Shown piece after piece: positions 55,458 to 64,000 of a stretch of 64,000 nucleotides of DNA (its first letter is position 1; each line of letters begins with the position of its first letter). The position numbers were made by a program, and so were the translations under genes. Source of the DNA: Acidovorax carolinensis (lineage in GTDB: Bacteria > Pseudomonadota > Gammaproteobacteria > Burkholderiales > Burkholderiaceae_C); contig NZ_CP021361.1 of assembly GCF_002157145.1 (NCBI RefSeq), positions 3,093,001-3,157,000 on the forward strand. The letters are read 5' to 3'. The notes below the pieces were generated by a model. It did no database searches and was not told the origin of the DNA. It saw only the letters and a program-made list of their open reading frames with translations.

Positions 55458-55521
55458 ATTGCGACTGCGCCAGACGCGTATGGTTGCCTCCGCAACAGGC
55501 TTAACTCAATGCAATCCCACC

Positions 55522-56664
55522 TCAGCGCGCCCTGCTGCGGTGCTCATGCAGGTGCATGCGGTCGTCCACGCTGGAGAACACCACGGCAAACACGATGCCC
55601 AGCACCGCGCCCAGCATGGTGTCCAGCACGCGCTCCACCGGCATGCTCGCGGCCACGGTGGGCGATGCCAGGTAGGTCATGAGCAGCGCCATGGGCGTCA
55701 CGGTGATCTGGCCGAGCGCGTAGTTGTAGCCAATCACCACCTCGGTCAAAAACTGGAACACCACGATGGCGGCCACAACCGTCCAGAACGAGGGCTGCTG
55801 CGCCAGCATGGCCCAGACGATGAAGGAGCCCACGATGGTGCCCGCCATGCGCTGCAGTGCGCGGTTCATGGTGATGTGCAGGTGCCCGCCCTGCATGACC
55901 GACACCGCGCCAATCGCCGCCCATGCCGGGTGGTGCCAGCCGAGCATGAAGGCAACCCAGGCAGCCAGTGCGGCGCAGGCGGTAATGCGCCCGGCGGCAA
56001 TCCACTGGTGCGACCAGGGGGGCGCATGCACGGGGGGCAAGCGCAGGTTTTTGAGTTCTGTGGCCCGCCAGCGGTCGGTCACCAGGCAGGTCAACACCGC
56101 CACCGCACCGCCGGCCAGGGTGGCCAGCACGCGGGCCAGCACCTCGGTGCCACTGCCCACGGGGTTATAGGCCGCCCCGGCCGCAAACACAATGATCACC
56201 GCACCGGGCCCGCCCAGGCTCCACCACGACACCGCCACGGTGGATGCGCCAGCCACCAAGGCCAGCACCAGCACCATCATCCAGGGCAGCGCGCCCGCCC
56301 ACGATGCCAGCGACGGCACCAGCACCCCCAGCGCCAGCAGCAGCGCGCAGATCACGACGATGCGCATGCGCCGTTCTACCGTGGCAAAGCGCCCGAACAA
56401 GGCCGCCAGCGCACCGAGCGACGCATATCCCACCAGCTGGGGCCAGGGCGATAAATGCGTGGCCACGATGGCCAGCAGCACGGCCAGCGCAGCCTGAACC
56501 CCCGCGATGGCGAAGATGCGCAGCGAAGGCGGTGCGCCGATGACCACGCTCTCTGCCCACTGCGCCGGGCTGACAAGATGGCGGGCCGACGCACTGTGCG
56601 TGGCCCCGCGCGGGCGCCGGGGTTCTTTGGATGAATCGTTGTTATCGGGCATGGATGTCCTCAT
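55522..56664 (-). CDS. FUSC family membrane protein (aromatic acid exporter-like)
   Basis: A 380-residue inner-membrane protein with two clusters of hydrophobic helices, the arrangement of the FUSC/AaeB/YccS superfamily. The second cluster has HPAWAAIGAVSVMQGGHLHITMNRALQRMAGTIVG, where the R-GT-G pattern is a family hallmark, and later GYNYALGQITVTPMALLM. It is shorter than AaeB (about 655) because the cytoplasmic domain between the clusters is brief. Related proteins export aromatic acids or fusaric acid; no partner AaeA-type gene is next to it. It starts 18 bases upstream of the uvrD stop. Confidence 0.85.
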   Translation of the reverse strand: MRTSMPDNNDSSKEPRRPRGATHSASARHLVSPAQWAESVVIGAPPSLRIFAIAGVQAALAVLLAIVATHLSPWPQLVGYASLGALAALFGRFATVERRMRIVVICALLLALGVLVPSLASWAGALPWMMVLVLALVAGASTVAVSWWSLGGPGAVIIVFAAGAAYNPVGSGTEVLARVLATLAGGAVAVLTCLVTDRWRATELKNLRLPPVHAPPWSHQWIAAGRITACAALAAWVAFMLGWHHPAWAAIGAVSVMQGGHLHITMNRALQRMAGTIVGSFIVWAMLAQQPSFWTVVAAIVVFQFLTEVVIGYNYALGQITVTPMALLMTYLASPTVAASMPVERVLDTMLGAVLGIVFAVVFSSVDDRMHLHEHRSRAR

Positions 56665-56682
56665 TCTGGGCGACGGATGCGC

Positions 56683-59136
56683 TCACTCCACCACCGTCAG
56701 CTTGGCCACGCTCAGCGCCAGCCACTTGGTGCCGTGGCGCGGAAAGTTGACCTGTGCGCGCGCATCGTCGCCGGTGCCTTCGATGGCCAGCACTTTGCCT
56801 TCGCCAAACTTGGTGTGGAACACGTTGATACCTGCGCGCAGACCGTGCGAGGGCGCGGTCTTCTGCACCGGCACGGGCGGGCTGGCAAAGGTCTCGGATT
56901 TGAAACCAAATTGGCCTCGGGCGCTTGATGAGTAAGCGCTAAAAGCTCCTGAATTAGGAGCATACGAACCGAAACCCTGCTGTTTGGGCGTGATCCACTT
57001 GAGTGCGCCTTCGGGCAGCTCGTCAAAAAACCGGCTCTTGATGTTGTAGCGCGTCTGGCCATGCAGCATGCGCGTTTGCGAGTGGCTCAGATACAGGCGC
57101 TTGCGCGCGCGGGTGATGGCCACGTACATCAGGCGGCGTTCTTCCTCCAGGCCATCGCGGTCGCTGGCCGAGTTTTCGTGGGGGAACAGGCCCTCTTCCA
57201 GGCCACCGATGAACACGCCGTCAAACTCCAGGCCTTTGCTGGCGTGCACGGTCATCAGTTGCACGGCGTCTTGCCCGGCCTGGGCCTGGTTGTCGCCGGC
57301 TTCGAGTGCGGCATGGGAGAGGAAGGCAGCCAGCGGTGACAGGGTTTCGCCGGTGTCGATGTCCACAATGCCGGGCACGGCGGGCTTCAAGGGCTCATTA
57401 AGCACCGGCGCATTGGGGTCGATGCCCTGGCTGACCGCGCTTTGCGTGAGCGGTGTGCCATGCTCATCGAGTGGCAGCGCCACGGCGTCGCGGCCAAAGC
57501 CTTCTTGCGTGACAAAGCTTTCGGCCGCGTTCACCAGTTCCTGCAAGTTCTCGATGCGGTCGGCGCCTTCCTTTTCAGTGCGAAAGTGCTCCACCAGCCC
57601 CGAGGATTGCAGCATCTGCTCGATGATGCCGCGCAGGTTCAGGCCCTGCGTCTGCTCACGCAGCACATCGACCATGGCGACAAACGCGCCCAGGTTGGCG
57701 CCCGCCTTGCCGGGCACGGCGCTCACGGCGTCGTGCAGCGAGCAGCCGGCGGCGCGGGCGGCGTCTTGCAACACCTCGATGCTGCGCGCGCCGATGCCGC
57801 GTGGCGGAAAGTTGACCACGCGGCTGAAACTGGTGTCGTCGTGCGGGTTCTCCAGCAGGCGCAGGTAGGCCAGCGCGTGCTTGATTTCGGCGCGCTCGAA
57901 AAAGCGCAGGCCGCCATACACGCGGTAGGGCACGCTGGCATTGAACAGCGCCGATTCGATCACCCGGCTTTGCGCATTGCTGCGGTAGAGGACGGCGATT
58001 TCCTTGCGCTCAAAACCGTCGTTGCGCACCAGCTGCTTGATCTCGTCGACCATCCACTGCGCTTCGGCCAGGTCGGAGCTGGCCTCGTACACGCGAACTG
58101 GTTCGCCCGCGCCCTGCGTGGTGCGCAGGTTCTTGCCCAGGCGGCGGCTGTTGTGGCTGATGAGGGCGTTGGCCGAGTCGAGGATGTTGCTGTAGCTGCG
58201 GTAGTTCTGCTCCAGCTTGATCTGGCGCTGCACATCAAACTCGCGCACAAAGTCGGCCATGTTGCCCACGCGCGCGCCGCGAAAGGCATAGATGCTCTGG
58301 TCATCATCGCCCACGGCAACCACACTGCCGCGTGCTTCAAAGCGCCCATTCACCTCGTTGCCTGCCAGCTGCTTGAGCCAGGCGTATTGCAGCTTGTTGG
58401 TGTCCTGGAACTCGTCCACCAGAATGTGTGCAAAGCGGCGCTGGTAATGCTCGCGAATGGGATCGTTGTCACGCAGCAGCTCGTAGCTGCGCAGCATCAG
58501 CTCGCCAAAATCCACCACGCCTTCGCGCTGACATTGCTCTTCATACAGCTGGTAGATCTCGACCTTCTTGCGCGCATCGCCGTCGTGCGTGGGCACATCG
58601 CCGGGGCGCATGCCTTCTTCCTTGCAGTTGGCAATGAAGTAGGCCAGTTGCTTGGGCGGAAAACGCTCGTCATCCACGTTGTGCTGCTTGCACAGGCGCT
58701 TGATGGCCGAGAGCTGGTCTTGCGTGTCGAGAATTTGAAACGACTGCGACAGCCCCGCCGCCTTGTGGTGCGCGCGCAAGAGCCGGTTGCACAGGCCGTG
58801 GAAGGTGCCAATCCACATGCCACGCACGTTCACCGGCAGCATGGCCGACAGGCGCGCAACCATTTCCTTGGCGGCCTTGTTGGTAAAGGTGACGGCCAGA
58901 ATGCCGCCGGGCGTGGCGTAGCCGTTTTGCAGCAACCAAGCGATGCGGGTGGTGAGCACGCGCGTCTTGCCCGAGCCGGCCCCCGCCAGGATGAGCGCGT
59001 GGCCTGCGGGCAGCGTGACGGCGGCCAGTTGCTCGTCGTTCAGGTTGGCCAGGAGGGGCGATGCAGCCGAGGGCGCACCAGCGTGTGGGGGCACCAGGGC
59101 TTCTGGCGCACCCGAAAACGGGTCTTGTGGGAACAT
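56683..59136 (-). CDS. uvrD: UvrD/Rep-type DNA helicase II
   Basis: An 817-residue SF1A helicase that unwinds DNA 3'-5' in excision and mismatch repair. Motif I is AGAGSGKTRVL (Walker A), motif II VDEFQDTN, motif III VGDDDQSIYAFRGA, and later motifs are TVHASKGLEFDGVF and VAITRARKRLYL. The C-terminal SH3/Tudor-like segment (INVFHTKFGEGKVLAIEGTG) is present. It carries a repeat-derived peptide (APNSGAFSAYSSSARGQFG) in the flexible linker just before that segment. No LexA box could be identified by eye. Divergent from the interrupted gene at 59169. Confidence 0.95.
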   Translation of the reverse strand: MFPQDPFSGAPEALVPPHAGAPSAASPLLANLNDEQLAAVTLPAGHALILAGAGSGKTRVLTTRIAWLLQNGYATPGGILAVTFTNKAAKEMVARLSAMLPVNVRGMWIGTFHGLCNRLLRAHHKAAGLSQSFQILDTQDQLSAIKRLCKQHNVDDERFPPKQLAYFIANCKEEGMRPGDVPTHDGDARKKVEIYQLYEEQCQREGVVDFGELMLRSYELLRDNDPIREHYQRRFAHILVDEFQDTNKLQYAWLKQLAGNEVNGRFEARGSVVAVGDDDQSIYAFRGARVGNMADFVREFDVQRQIKLEQNYRSYSNILDSANALISHNSRRLGKNLRTTQGAGEPVRVYEASSDLAEAQWMVDEIKQLVRNDGFERKEIAVLYRSNAQSRVIESALFNASVPYRVYGGLRFFERAEIKHALAYLRLLENPHDDTSFSRVVNFPPRGIGARSIEVLQDAARAAGCSLHDAVSAVPGKAGANLGAFVAMVDVLREQTQGLNLRGIIEQMLQSSGLVEHFRTEKEGADRIENLQELVNAAESFVTQEGFGRDAVALPLDEHGTPLTQSAVSQGIDPNAPVLNEPLKPAVPGIVDIDTGETLSPLAAFLSHAALEAGDNQAQAGQDAVQLMTVHASKGLEFDGVFIGGLEEGLFPHENSASDRDGLEEERRLMYVAITRARKRLYLSHSQTRMLHGQTRYNIKSRFFDELPEGALKWITPKQQGFGSYAPNSGAFSAYSSSARGQFGFKSETFASPPVPVQKTAPSHGLRAGINVFHTKFGEGKVLAIEGTGDDARAQVNFPRHGTKWLALSVAKLTVVE
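56905..56962. repeat. Dispersed repeat inserted in frame in uvrD
   Basis: Plus strand CCAAATTGGCCTCGGGCGCT then TGATGAGTAAGCGCTAAAAGCTCCTGAATTAGGAGCAT. The minus (coding) strand reads NSGAFSAYSSSARGQFGFK, matching DSGADGAYESSARGQKGSK in pbpC at 13 of 19 positions by eye. It lies in the C-terminal linker of UvrD. Confidence 0.88.
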
Positions 59137-59710
59137 GCGGCCATTGTAGAAAGCGCCCCGCCCTACCCATGAGAAACACGGCTTTCACCCTGACTGCCCT
59201 GCTGGCACTGCACAGCCCGCCACTGGCGGCGCAGGCCAGTTGCAGCAGCGACGGCGCAGCGCGCCCTGTGGCATTGTTTGAACGCTTCATCAGCGCCGAC
59301 TGCGAAGCCTGCTGGAGCGACCGCGCCACGCCGGCGCCATCGGCCAGCGCGCTGGTGCTGGACTGGATCGTGCCGGGCGTACTGGGCGACGATGCCCCGC
59401 TGTCGGCCGCCGCCAGCACCGACGCCTTGCAGCGCCTGCAGACACTGGGGCGCCAGGCACCCACCAGCACCGATGTGTTCACCGCACCGGTGGAAGGCGC
59501 GCCCTCTGCGCGGCTGCGCGTGGCGCACGGCATGGCCTTCAACGATTACCTGGGCACCTCCATCGCATTCACGCCGGCAAGGGCTGCGCCGGGGCGCACC
59601 GCAGCGGCCACCGACTGGCGCTTTTTTCTGCTGGTGGTAGAGGCCGTGCCTGCAGGAACCGAGGGCACTCCCGTGGCGCGGAAGATGGTGCGAAACATGG
59701 TTCATGGCAC

Positions 59711-60816
59711 GGCGGCCTCAATTCCGAAGTGCAACACCGAGAATTGAGGTCAAGATGACAAAGAAGAATTACCAGCAGTTGAGCGAGAGCGAACGCCATG
59801 CGATCGCCTTGGGGCTTCAGCAAAAGCAAAGCCTCAGCGCCATAGCGCGGGCCTTGGGGCGCTGCAAGAGCACCATCAGCCGGGAATGCCAACGCAATGC
59901 GGGCGCCAAGGCCTACACCTCCAAGTTCGCCCAGCAACGCAGCGACAGGCGCAGATGCTTTGCCCGTCCCCAGCCCAAACTGCACCGCGATGGACCTTTG
60001 TTCAAGATCGTTCGCGACTATCTGCTCCGGCACTGGTCTCCCCAGCAAATCGCTGGGCAGTTGAAGAAACTGCACCCTGACAACAAGCGCAAACAAGTGT
60101 CCCACGAGAGCATCTACACCTGCATCTACGCCCAGCCCCGCGGAGAGCTCAAGAAGGAGCTGGTGGCCTGCTTGCGCATGGCCCGCGCCAAGCGCTGGCC
60201 GCGCTCCAAAGGCGAGGATCGGCGTGGGCAAATCACCGACCTGCTGAGCATCCATGTGCGCCCACCCGAGATTGAGGATCGTCAGTTGCCCGGGCACTGG
60301 GAGGGCGACCTCATCAAGGGCAAAGGCAATGCCAGTGCCATTGGCACGCTGGTCGAGCGCACGACCCGCCTGGTGGTGCTGGTCAAGCTGCCGCACCCCA
60401 ACCCGGCGACAGCGGCACATGTACTGCAGGCCTTCAGCGACAAGCTCAATGGCATTGCCAGCCCGATGCGCCAGAGCCTGACCTATGACCGTGGCAGTGA
60501 GATGGCAGAGCATGCCAAGCTCACCGAGAACACGGGCATGAAGGTGTACTTCTGTGACCCCTACAGCCCCTGGCAGCGGGGCTCCAACGAAAACACCAAT
60601 GGATTGCTGCGGCAGTACTTCCCCAAGGGGACTGATCTGAGCGGCTATAGCCAGCAGTATCTGGATGCCGTAGCCGATGAGCTCAATGGGCGCCCCAGGA
60701 TGACTCTGGGGTGGAGCAAGCCCATTGAGGTTTATGCCGAACATTTGGCCCGGCTGACACAACAGCCTGATTCAGTGCATTAATGAATATTTGTTGCACT
60801 TGGACTTGAATCCGCC
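59711..60816 (+). mobile_element. IS30-family insertion sequence, copy 2 (1106 bp)
   Basis: Same length, orientation and terminal inverted repeats as copy 1 (left GGCGGCCTCAATTCCGAAGT). The flanks are CAC on the left and CTT on the right, so there is no target duplication here, unlike copy 1. It splits the secreted protein gene at 59169. The right flank matches the dispersed repeat, as in copy 1. Confidence 0.92.
59755..60783 (+). CDS. IS30 family transposase (copy 2)
   Basis: 342 residues, identical to copy 1 as far as I can read except SGYSQQYLD for SGYSQEYLD. Helix-turn-helix, DDE residues (HWEGDL, TYDRGSE, GSNENTNG) and frame are intact, so the element may still be active. Near-identity of the two copies points to recent transposition. 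An ATG upstream at 59704 lies partly outside the element and is not used. Confidence 0.96.
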   Translation: MTKKNYQQLSESERHAIALGLQQKQSLSAIARALGRCKSTISRECQRNAGAKAYTSKFAQQRSDRRRCFARPQPKLHRDGPLFKIVRDYLLRHWSPQQIAGQLKKLHPDNKRKQVSHESIYTCIYAQPRGELKKELVACLRMARAKRWPRSKGEDRRGQITDLLSIHVRPPEIEDRQLPGHWEGDLIKGKGNASAIGTLVERTTRLVVLVKLPHPNPATAAHVLQAFSDKLNGIASPMRQSLTYDRGSEMAEHAKLTENTGMKVYFCDPYSPWQRGSNENTNGLLRQYFPKGTDLSGYSQQYLDAVADELNGRPRMTLGWSKPIEVYAEHLARLTQQPDSVH

Positions 60817-60860
60817 CTTTATGGATAAGCGCAACCAGCTATCAAATAGTGAGCAAAAGC
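60817..60860. repeat. Dispersed repeat half next to IS30 copy 2
   Basis: CTTTATGGATAAGCGCAACC then AGCTATCAAATAGTGAGCAAAAG. It aligns with the right flank of copy 1 (CTTATGAATAAAGCGCAAGC, then AGCTATTAATTAGATAGC) with several differences, so it is an independent repeat copy and not carried by the element. It is also coding (DKRNQLSNSEQ) in the interrupted gene. Confidence 0.65.
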
Positions 60861-61199
60861 GCTGGATGGAAACACGCCCCATGCGCATCCCCGACGGTGC
60901 CCAACCCGAGCGCCTGCGCGTGGTGGGCTGGGTGCAGGATGCGCAAGGGCGGGTTGTGGCTGCCGCGCAATCCGATTGCGGTGCGCAGCCCGGCGGCAGG
61001 TAGGGACATTCGCGCAATGCGGTGCGCGGGTAGAATCAATCACCGGGCCCAAGTTTCTTGACGTCCGGTTTTTTTGTGCCTGCGCTCAGCAGGGTTCGGA
61101 GTGGCCACCACGGCCCCGCCCACACAACCGGTCGCCAGGCCAAGCGCCCACCGCAGCCAAAATTGTTTGGCTGCGTCCCTTGATGGAGCTTGGAATCTC

Positions 61200-62177
61200 A
61201 TGGAAATCTTCGACTACGACAACGTTCTTTTGCTGCCGCGCAAGTGCCGCGTGGAAAGCCGCGCGGAATGCGACGCCAGCGTGGAACTGGGCGGCCGTTC
61301 GTTCCGCATCCCGGTGGTGCCGGCCAACATGAAAACGGTTGTGGACGAGAAAATCTGCACCTGGCTGGCGCAAAACGGCTACTTCTATGTGATGCACCGC
61401 TTTGATCTGGACAACATCCAGTTCGTGAAGGACATGCACGCCAGTGGCTGCTACGCCTCGATCTCGCTGGGTGTGAAAAAGCCCGACTACGACACCGTGG
61501 ACCAGCTCGTGGCCTTGGGGCTCACCCCCGAATACATCACCATCGACATAGCCCACGGCCACGCCGACAGCGTGAAGAACATGATCGCTTACCTCAAGGC
61601 GAAGATGCCCAGGGCCTTCGTGATTGCCGGCAACGTGGCCACGCCCGAGGCCATCATCGACCTGGAAAACTGGGGCGCTGATGCCACCAAGGTGGGCGTG
61701 GGCCCGGGCAAGGTGTGCATCACCAAGCTCAAGACGGGCTTTGGCACGGGCGGCTGGCAGCTGAGCGCGCTCAAGTGGTGCGCGCGCGTGGCCACCAAGC
61801 CCATCATTGCCGACGGCGGCATCCGCAGCCATGGCGACATCGCCAAGAGCATCCGCTTTGGCGCCAGCATGGTGATGATTGGCTCGCTGTTTGCGGGCCA
61901 TGAAGAATCGCCCGGCAAGACAGTGGAAGTGGATGGCGAACTGTTCAAGGAATATTACGGCTCGGCCAGCGACTTCAACAAGGGCGAATACAAGCATGTA
62001 GAAGGCAAGAGCATCCTGGAACCCATCAAGGGCAAGCTGGCCGACACGCTGGTGGAGATGGAGCAGGACGTGCAAAGCTCCATCAGCTATGCCGGCGGCA
62101 CCCGGCTGATGGATGTGCGCAAGGTCAACTACGTTATTTTGGGTGGCGACAACGCGGGTGAACACCTGCTGATGTAG
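61200..62177 (+). CDS. guaC: GMP reductase
   Basis: GuaC converts GMP to IMP with NADPH, salvaging guanine nucleotides. The 325-residue product has the IMPDH/GMPR barrel: [13 protein letters not shown] at the start, [12 protein letters not shown] with the catalytic cysteine, [16 protein letters not shown] and [16 protein letters not shown]. There is no CBS domain, which separates it from IMP dehydrogenase. ATG 61200 has GGAGCTTGGAATCTC before it. In the 196-base gap upstream a weak promoter-like TTCGCG-16 bp-TAGAAT (61009-61036) is the only candidate; no purine riboswitch shape was evident. Confidence 0.95.
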   Translation: MEIFDYDNVLLLPRKCRVESRAECDASVELGGRSFRIPVVPANMKTVVDEKICTWLAQNGYFYVMHRFDLDNIQFVKDMHASGCYASISLGVKKPDYDTVDQLVALGLTPEYITIDIAHGHADSVKNMIAYLKAKMPRAFVIAGNVATPEAIIDLENWGADATKVGVGPGKVCITKLKTGFGTGGWQLSALKWCARVATKPIIADGGIRSHGDIAKSIRFGASMVMIGSLFAGHEESPGKTVEVDGELFKEYYGSASDFNKGEYKHVEGKSILEPIKGKLADTLVEMEQDVQSSISYAGGTRLMDVRKVNYVILGGDNAGEHLLM

Positions 62178-62358
62178 GCCACGCGCTCCGCGGCGTGTGC
62201 GCGGTCAGGCCCACATCGGCGGGGCAAAGGCATGGCGCACTTCCTTGGTGCGTGCCACCATCCCGGCATGGTCGGCACGCTGCAAGCTCGCTGACAGGGA
62301 GCAGCAGCGAAAAAAGACCATGATGATGGCAAAGAAAACCGCTGCCAAGGATGCGCCC

Positions 62359-63252
62359 ATGACCACCACCACCACTACACCAGTTCGCATTGCTGTCCTT
62401 GGCATTGGCATGATGGGCCTGCCCATGGCCCGGCGCCTGTGCGCGGCGGGCCACGAGGTGCACGCCTGGAATCGCACCCGCGCCAAGGCCGATCCGCTGG
62501 CATCCCTGGGCGCCACGGTGCACGACACCCCCACGGAAACGGTTCGCAACGCCGACTTTGTCATCAGCCTGCTGGAAAGCGGCCCTGTGGTCGACCAGGT
62601 GCTGTTCGGACTGGGCACGGCACAGGCCATGCGGGCTGGCGCCCTGTTCATCGACATGGCCTCCATACAACCTCGAGAAGCACGCGACCACGCAGCCCGC
62701 CTGGATGAGATGGGGTTGGCCCATCTGGATGCACCGGTCTCCGGCGGCACGGTGGGCGCTGAAAACGGCACGCTGGCCATCATGGCGGGCGGCCGGGCGC
62801 AAGACTTTGCGCGTGCCCAGCCCATCTTCGCCAATTTTGGCCGCGCCACCCATGTAGGCCCTCACGGCGCTGGCCAGCTGGCCAAGCTGGCCAACCAGAT
62901 GATCGTGGGCATCACCATTGGCGCGGTGGCAGAGGCGCTGCTCTTTGCCGCCAAGGGCGGTGCCGACATGGCCAAGGTGCGCGAAGCCATCAGCGGCGGC
63001 TTTGCCGACAGCCGGATTCTGCAACTGCACGGCCAACGCATGGTGGACCGCGACTTTGCTCCCAGGGGCCGCATGACGGTGCAACTTAAGGATCTGGACA
63101 ACGCCCTGGTCACCGCCCAGGAAATCGGCTTCGATGCGCCCATCACCACGCTTTTCGAAGCGCTGTACAAAGATGGCGTCGAGCACGGACTGGGCCAGTT
63201 GGACCACAGCGGCCTGTTTGTGGAGCTGGCCAGCCGCAATGCAATGCAATAA
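62359..63252 (+). CDS. Beta-hydroxyacid dehydrogenase (3-hydroxyisobutyrate dehydrogenase family)
   Basis: A 297-residue NAD(P)-dependent enzyme related to GarR, GlxR and MmsB. The Rossmann loop is VLGIGMMGLPMA. The substrate motif is DAPVSGGTVGAENGTLAIMAGG, and the catalytic lysine lies in GQLAKLANQMIV. FAPRGRMTVQLKDLDNA is the C-terminal signature (KDLxxA). The ATG at 62359 was chosen because AAGGA lies 7 bases upstream; an ATG at 62320 would add a Lys/Ala-rich tail with a poor ribosome site. The substrate (tartronate semialdehyde, 3-hydroxyisobutyrate or similar) cannot be settled. Confidence 0.88.
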   Translation: MTTTTTTPVRIAVLGIGMMGLPMARRLCAAGHEVHAWNRTRAKADPLASLGATVHDTPTETVRNADFVISLLESGPVVDQVLFGLGTAQAMRAGALFIDMASIQPREARDHAARLDEMGLAHLDAPVSGGTVGAENGTLAIMAGGRAQDFARAQPIFANFGRATHVGPHGAGQLAKLANQMIVGITIGAVAEALLFAAKGGADMAKVREAISGGFADSRILQLHGQRMVDRDFAPRGRMTVQLKDLDNALVTAQEIGFDAPITTLFEALYKDGVEHGLGQLDHSGLFVELASRNAMQ

Positions 63253-63265
63253 TTTTCGCGCTGCC

Positions 63266-63295
63266 TTGCCAACATCAGAAAAACTGGTGCATAAT
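63266..63295 (+). promoter_or_regulatory. Sigma-70 promoter of the tRNA-Lys gene
   Basis: TTGCCA (63266-63271), an 18-base spacer, then CATAAT (63290-63295). Transcription would start about 7 bases later, some 30 bases before the mature tRNA. Confidence 0.7.
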
Positions 63296-63333
63296 TCGAG
63301 GCTCAGCAGCAATGCTGACAGATTAAAAAGTTT

Positions 63334-63409
63334 GGGTTCTTAGCTCAGTTGGTAGAGCAGCGGACTCTTAATCCGTAGGTCGAGTGTTCGAGTCACTCAG
63401 GACCCACCA
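63334..63409 (+). tRNA. tRNA-Lys (anticodon CTT)
   Basis: A 76-base tRNA with encoded CCA. The acceptor arms GGGTTCT/AGGACCC pair over 7 bp with one T-G pair. The D arm is AGCTCAGTTGGTAGAGCA. The anticodon stem GCGGA/TCCGT encloses loop CTCTTAA with anticodon CTT (reads AAG, lysine). The T arm is GAGTG-TTCGAGT-CACTC. It stands alone. Such tRNA 3' ends are common integration sites. Confidence 0.97.
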
Positions 63410-63431
63410 AGCTAGCCCGCACGGGCGCACG

Positions 63432-63466
63432 AAACCCTGCTATCAAACCGGTAGCAGGGTTTTTTG
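63432..63466 (+). terminator. Intrinsic terminator after tRNA-Lys
   Basis: AAACCCTGCTA and TAGCAGGGTTT pair around TCAAACCGG and run into TTTTT. It ends the tRNA transcript. Confidence 0.9.
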
Positions 63467-63535
63467 TTTTGGGTTTTCTCCCGTGCGATGTAAGGGCGGA
63501 TGTAAGCCGATTTCGGGAATCGAGCCCCGGCACCA

Positions 63536-63564
63536 GGCAAAAGAAAAGCCCCACAGACGGGGCT
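63536..63564 (-). terminator. Intrinsic terminator for the leftward gene at the window edge
   Basis: On the minus strand AGCCCC-GTCTGT-GGGGCT is followed by TTTCTTTTGCC. It lies about 60 bases after the stop of the minus-strand gene at 63625. Just left of it (63487-63506) are two GATGTAAG direct repeats 12 bases apart, of unknown meaning. Confidence 0.7.
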
Positions 63565-63624
63565 GGGTGTTGGGCTCAGGGTTATGTCAGCCGGGCGGCT
63601 CACTTGCGGCCCGTGTCGCTTCGC

Positions 63625-63990
63625 TCATGACGGCCCACCGCCTGGGACAAAGATGATTTCGCCACAGGCAACGGAGTACAGGAATTGCCCGGCGTCCTGC
63701 GCATCTTCGTCGGTCATCTTTTCGCCCGTGTCTTTTCCCTCTTCCGGTATCAGCGCCAGGACTGGGGCAAGCAAGGTTTTCATGACCTCAAGGTCAAGCC
63801 CCACGGCATCGCGCAGTTCGGGCGGCACGGCGGCCAGCGCGGCGCGCAGGGTCGGGGCGAATATGTCAAGCGGCAGGCCAGCCCCCAGCAGCGCGGCAGC
63901 GCCCCGCATACAGGCTTGTGCATGTGCCAGGTGGTCGCGTGTGGCTGCGGTGGTGCGGCGCGGCTCTGGCTTGCGCATGGCGATGTTCAA
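63625..63990 (-). CDS. Protein of unknown function at window edge, possibly start-truncated
   Basis: About 117-121 residues, soluble, Ala-rich and helical in appearance (HLAHAQACMRGAAALLGAG), with an acidic middle (EEGKDTGEKMTDEDAQDAG) and no motif I recognise. The start could be TTG 63990 or ATG 63978, or lie beyond base 64000, because the frame is open to the edge. It faces the tRNA-Lys gene and has its own terminator. A gene like this next to a tRNA 3' end is often the last gene of an integrated element, but no integrase is visible in the window. Confidence 0.6.
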   Translation of the reverse strand: MNIAMRKPEPRRTTAATRDHLAHAQACMRGAAALLGAGLPLDIFAPTLRAALAAVPPELRDAVGLDLEVMKTLLAPVLALIPEEGKDTGEKMTDEDAQDAGQFLYSVACGEIIFVPGGGPS

Positions 63991-64000
63991 GTGCTTTTCA

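Larger units (their letters stand above)
59169..61003 (+). pseudogene. Secreted protein gene interrupted by IS30 copy 2
   Basis: The first part (59169-59710) encodes a signal peptide (MRNTAFTLTALLALHSPPLAA) and a thioredoxin-like start, VALFERFISADCEACWSDR, with two cysteines, reminiscent of DUF1223-type proteins. It runs to VARKMVRNMVHG and then into the insertion. The second part (60817-61003), open in the matching frame, encodes MDKRNQLSNSEQKRW and METRPMRIPDGAQPERLRVVGWVQDAQGRV, a plausible C-terminus. Removing the 1106-bp element joins the halves in frame with no extra bases (AC + C gives Thr). As it stands the product would be truncated with a short tail from the element (TAASIPKCNTEN). 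I do not recognise the function; redox or lipid-linked is a guess only. Confidence 0.8.

Overview
The window is GC-rich DNA from a betaproteobacterium, most likely family Comamonadaceae and Acidovorax-like. The evidence is the gene order rluC / rne / maf / yceD / rpmF / plsX, the Bug-type periplasmic binding protein, the argH-algZ-algR group, the BPSS1780-type membrane protein, and a palindromic repeat (AGCGCTT...AAGCGCT with GATAGC arms) that I associate with this family. The genus is an inference. Apart from two identical-length IS30-family insertions and a possible foreign edge at the right end, this is ordinary chromosome with no phage, CRISPR or biosynthetic cluster.

Layout. 1-10.4 kb: fatty acid, ribosome and RNA housekeeping (plsX, rpmF, yceD, maf, a tetrapyrrole-methylase-type methyltransferase, an S49 peptidase, a Rieske protein, a HAD phosphatase, rluC, rne). 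10.5-14.2 kb: yaaA, a prolyl-4-hydroxylase-like oxygenase, IS30 copy 1, queF. 14.3-22.6 kb: PAS chemotaxis receptor, dinB, a ThDP enzyme, an L-lactate dehydrogenase-type flavoprotein, a PAS/GGDEF diguanylate cyclase. 22.7-31.4 kb: penicillin-binding protein 1C with a bacterial alpha-2-macroglobulin. 31.5-34.4 kb: large catalase and a ferritin-like protein. 34.5-47.2 kb: Bug protein, argH, an AlgZ/AlgR-type two-component pair, ZIP transporter, dienelactone hydrolase, epimerase-like protein, flavodoxin, two glutathione transferases, a methyltransferase, azlCD. 47.2-53 kb: polA, two small proteins, thrB, a membrane protein. 53.3-59.1 kb: phoX behind a clear Pho box, a FUSC-type protein, uvrD. 59.2-61 kb: a secreted-protein gene split by IS30 copy 2. 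61.2-64 kb: guaC, a beta-hydroxyacid dehydrogenase, tRNA-Lys(CTT) and an unrecognised gene at the edge.

Three things stand out. (1) About fifteen copies of one dispersed palindromic repeat occur. Several lie inside genes: they encode the same peptide in two unrelated proteins (PbpC and UvrD), another stretch in the S49 peptidase, a start codon (ZIP) and a stop codon (GGDEF protein). Both IS30 copies abut the same point of this repeat. (2) rne, argH and yghU contain eight apparent frameshifts, each explained by one missing base in a C or G run. This looks like sequencing error, because restoring the bases gives lengths divisible by three and family-like proteins. (3) phoX has three GTCA half-sites exactly 11 bp apart, upstream of a -10 box.
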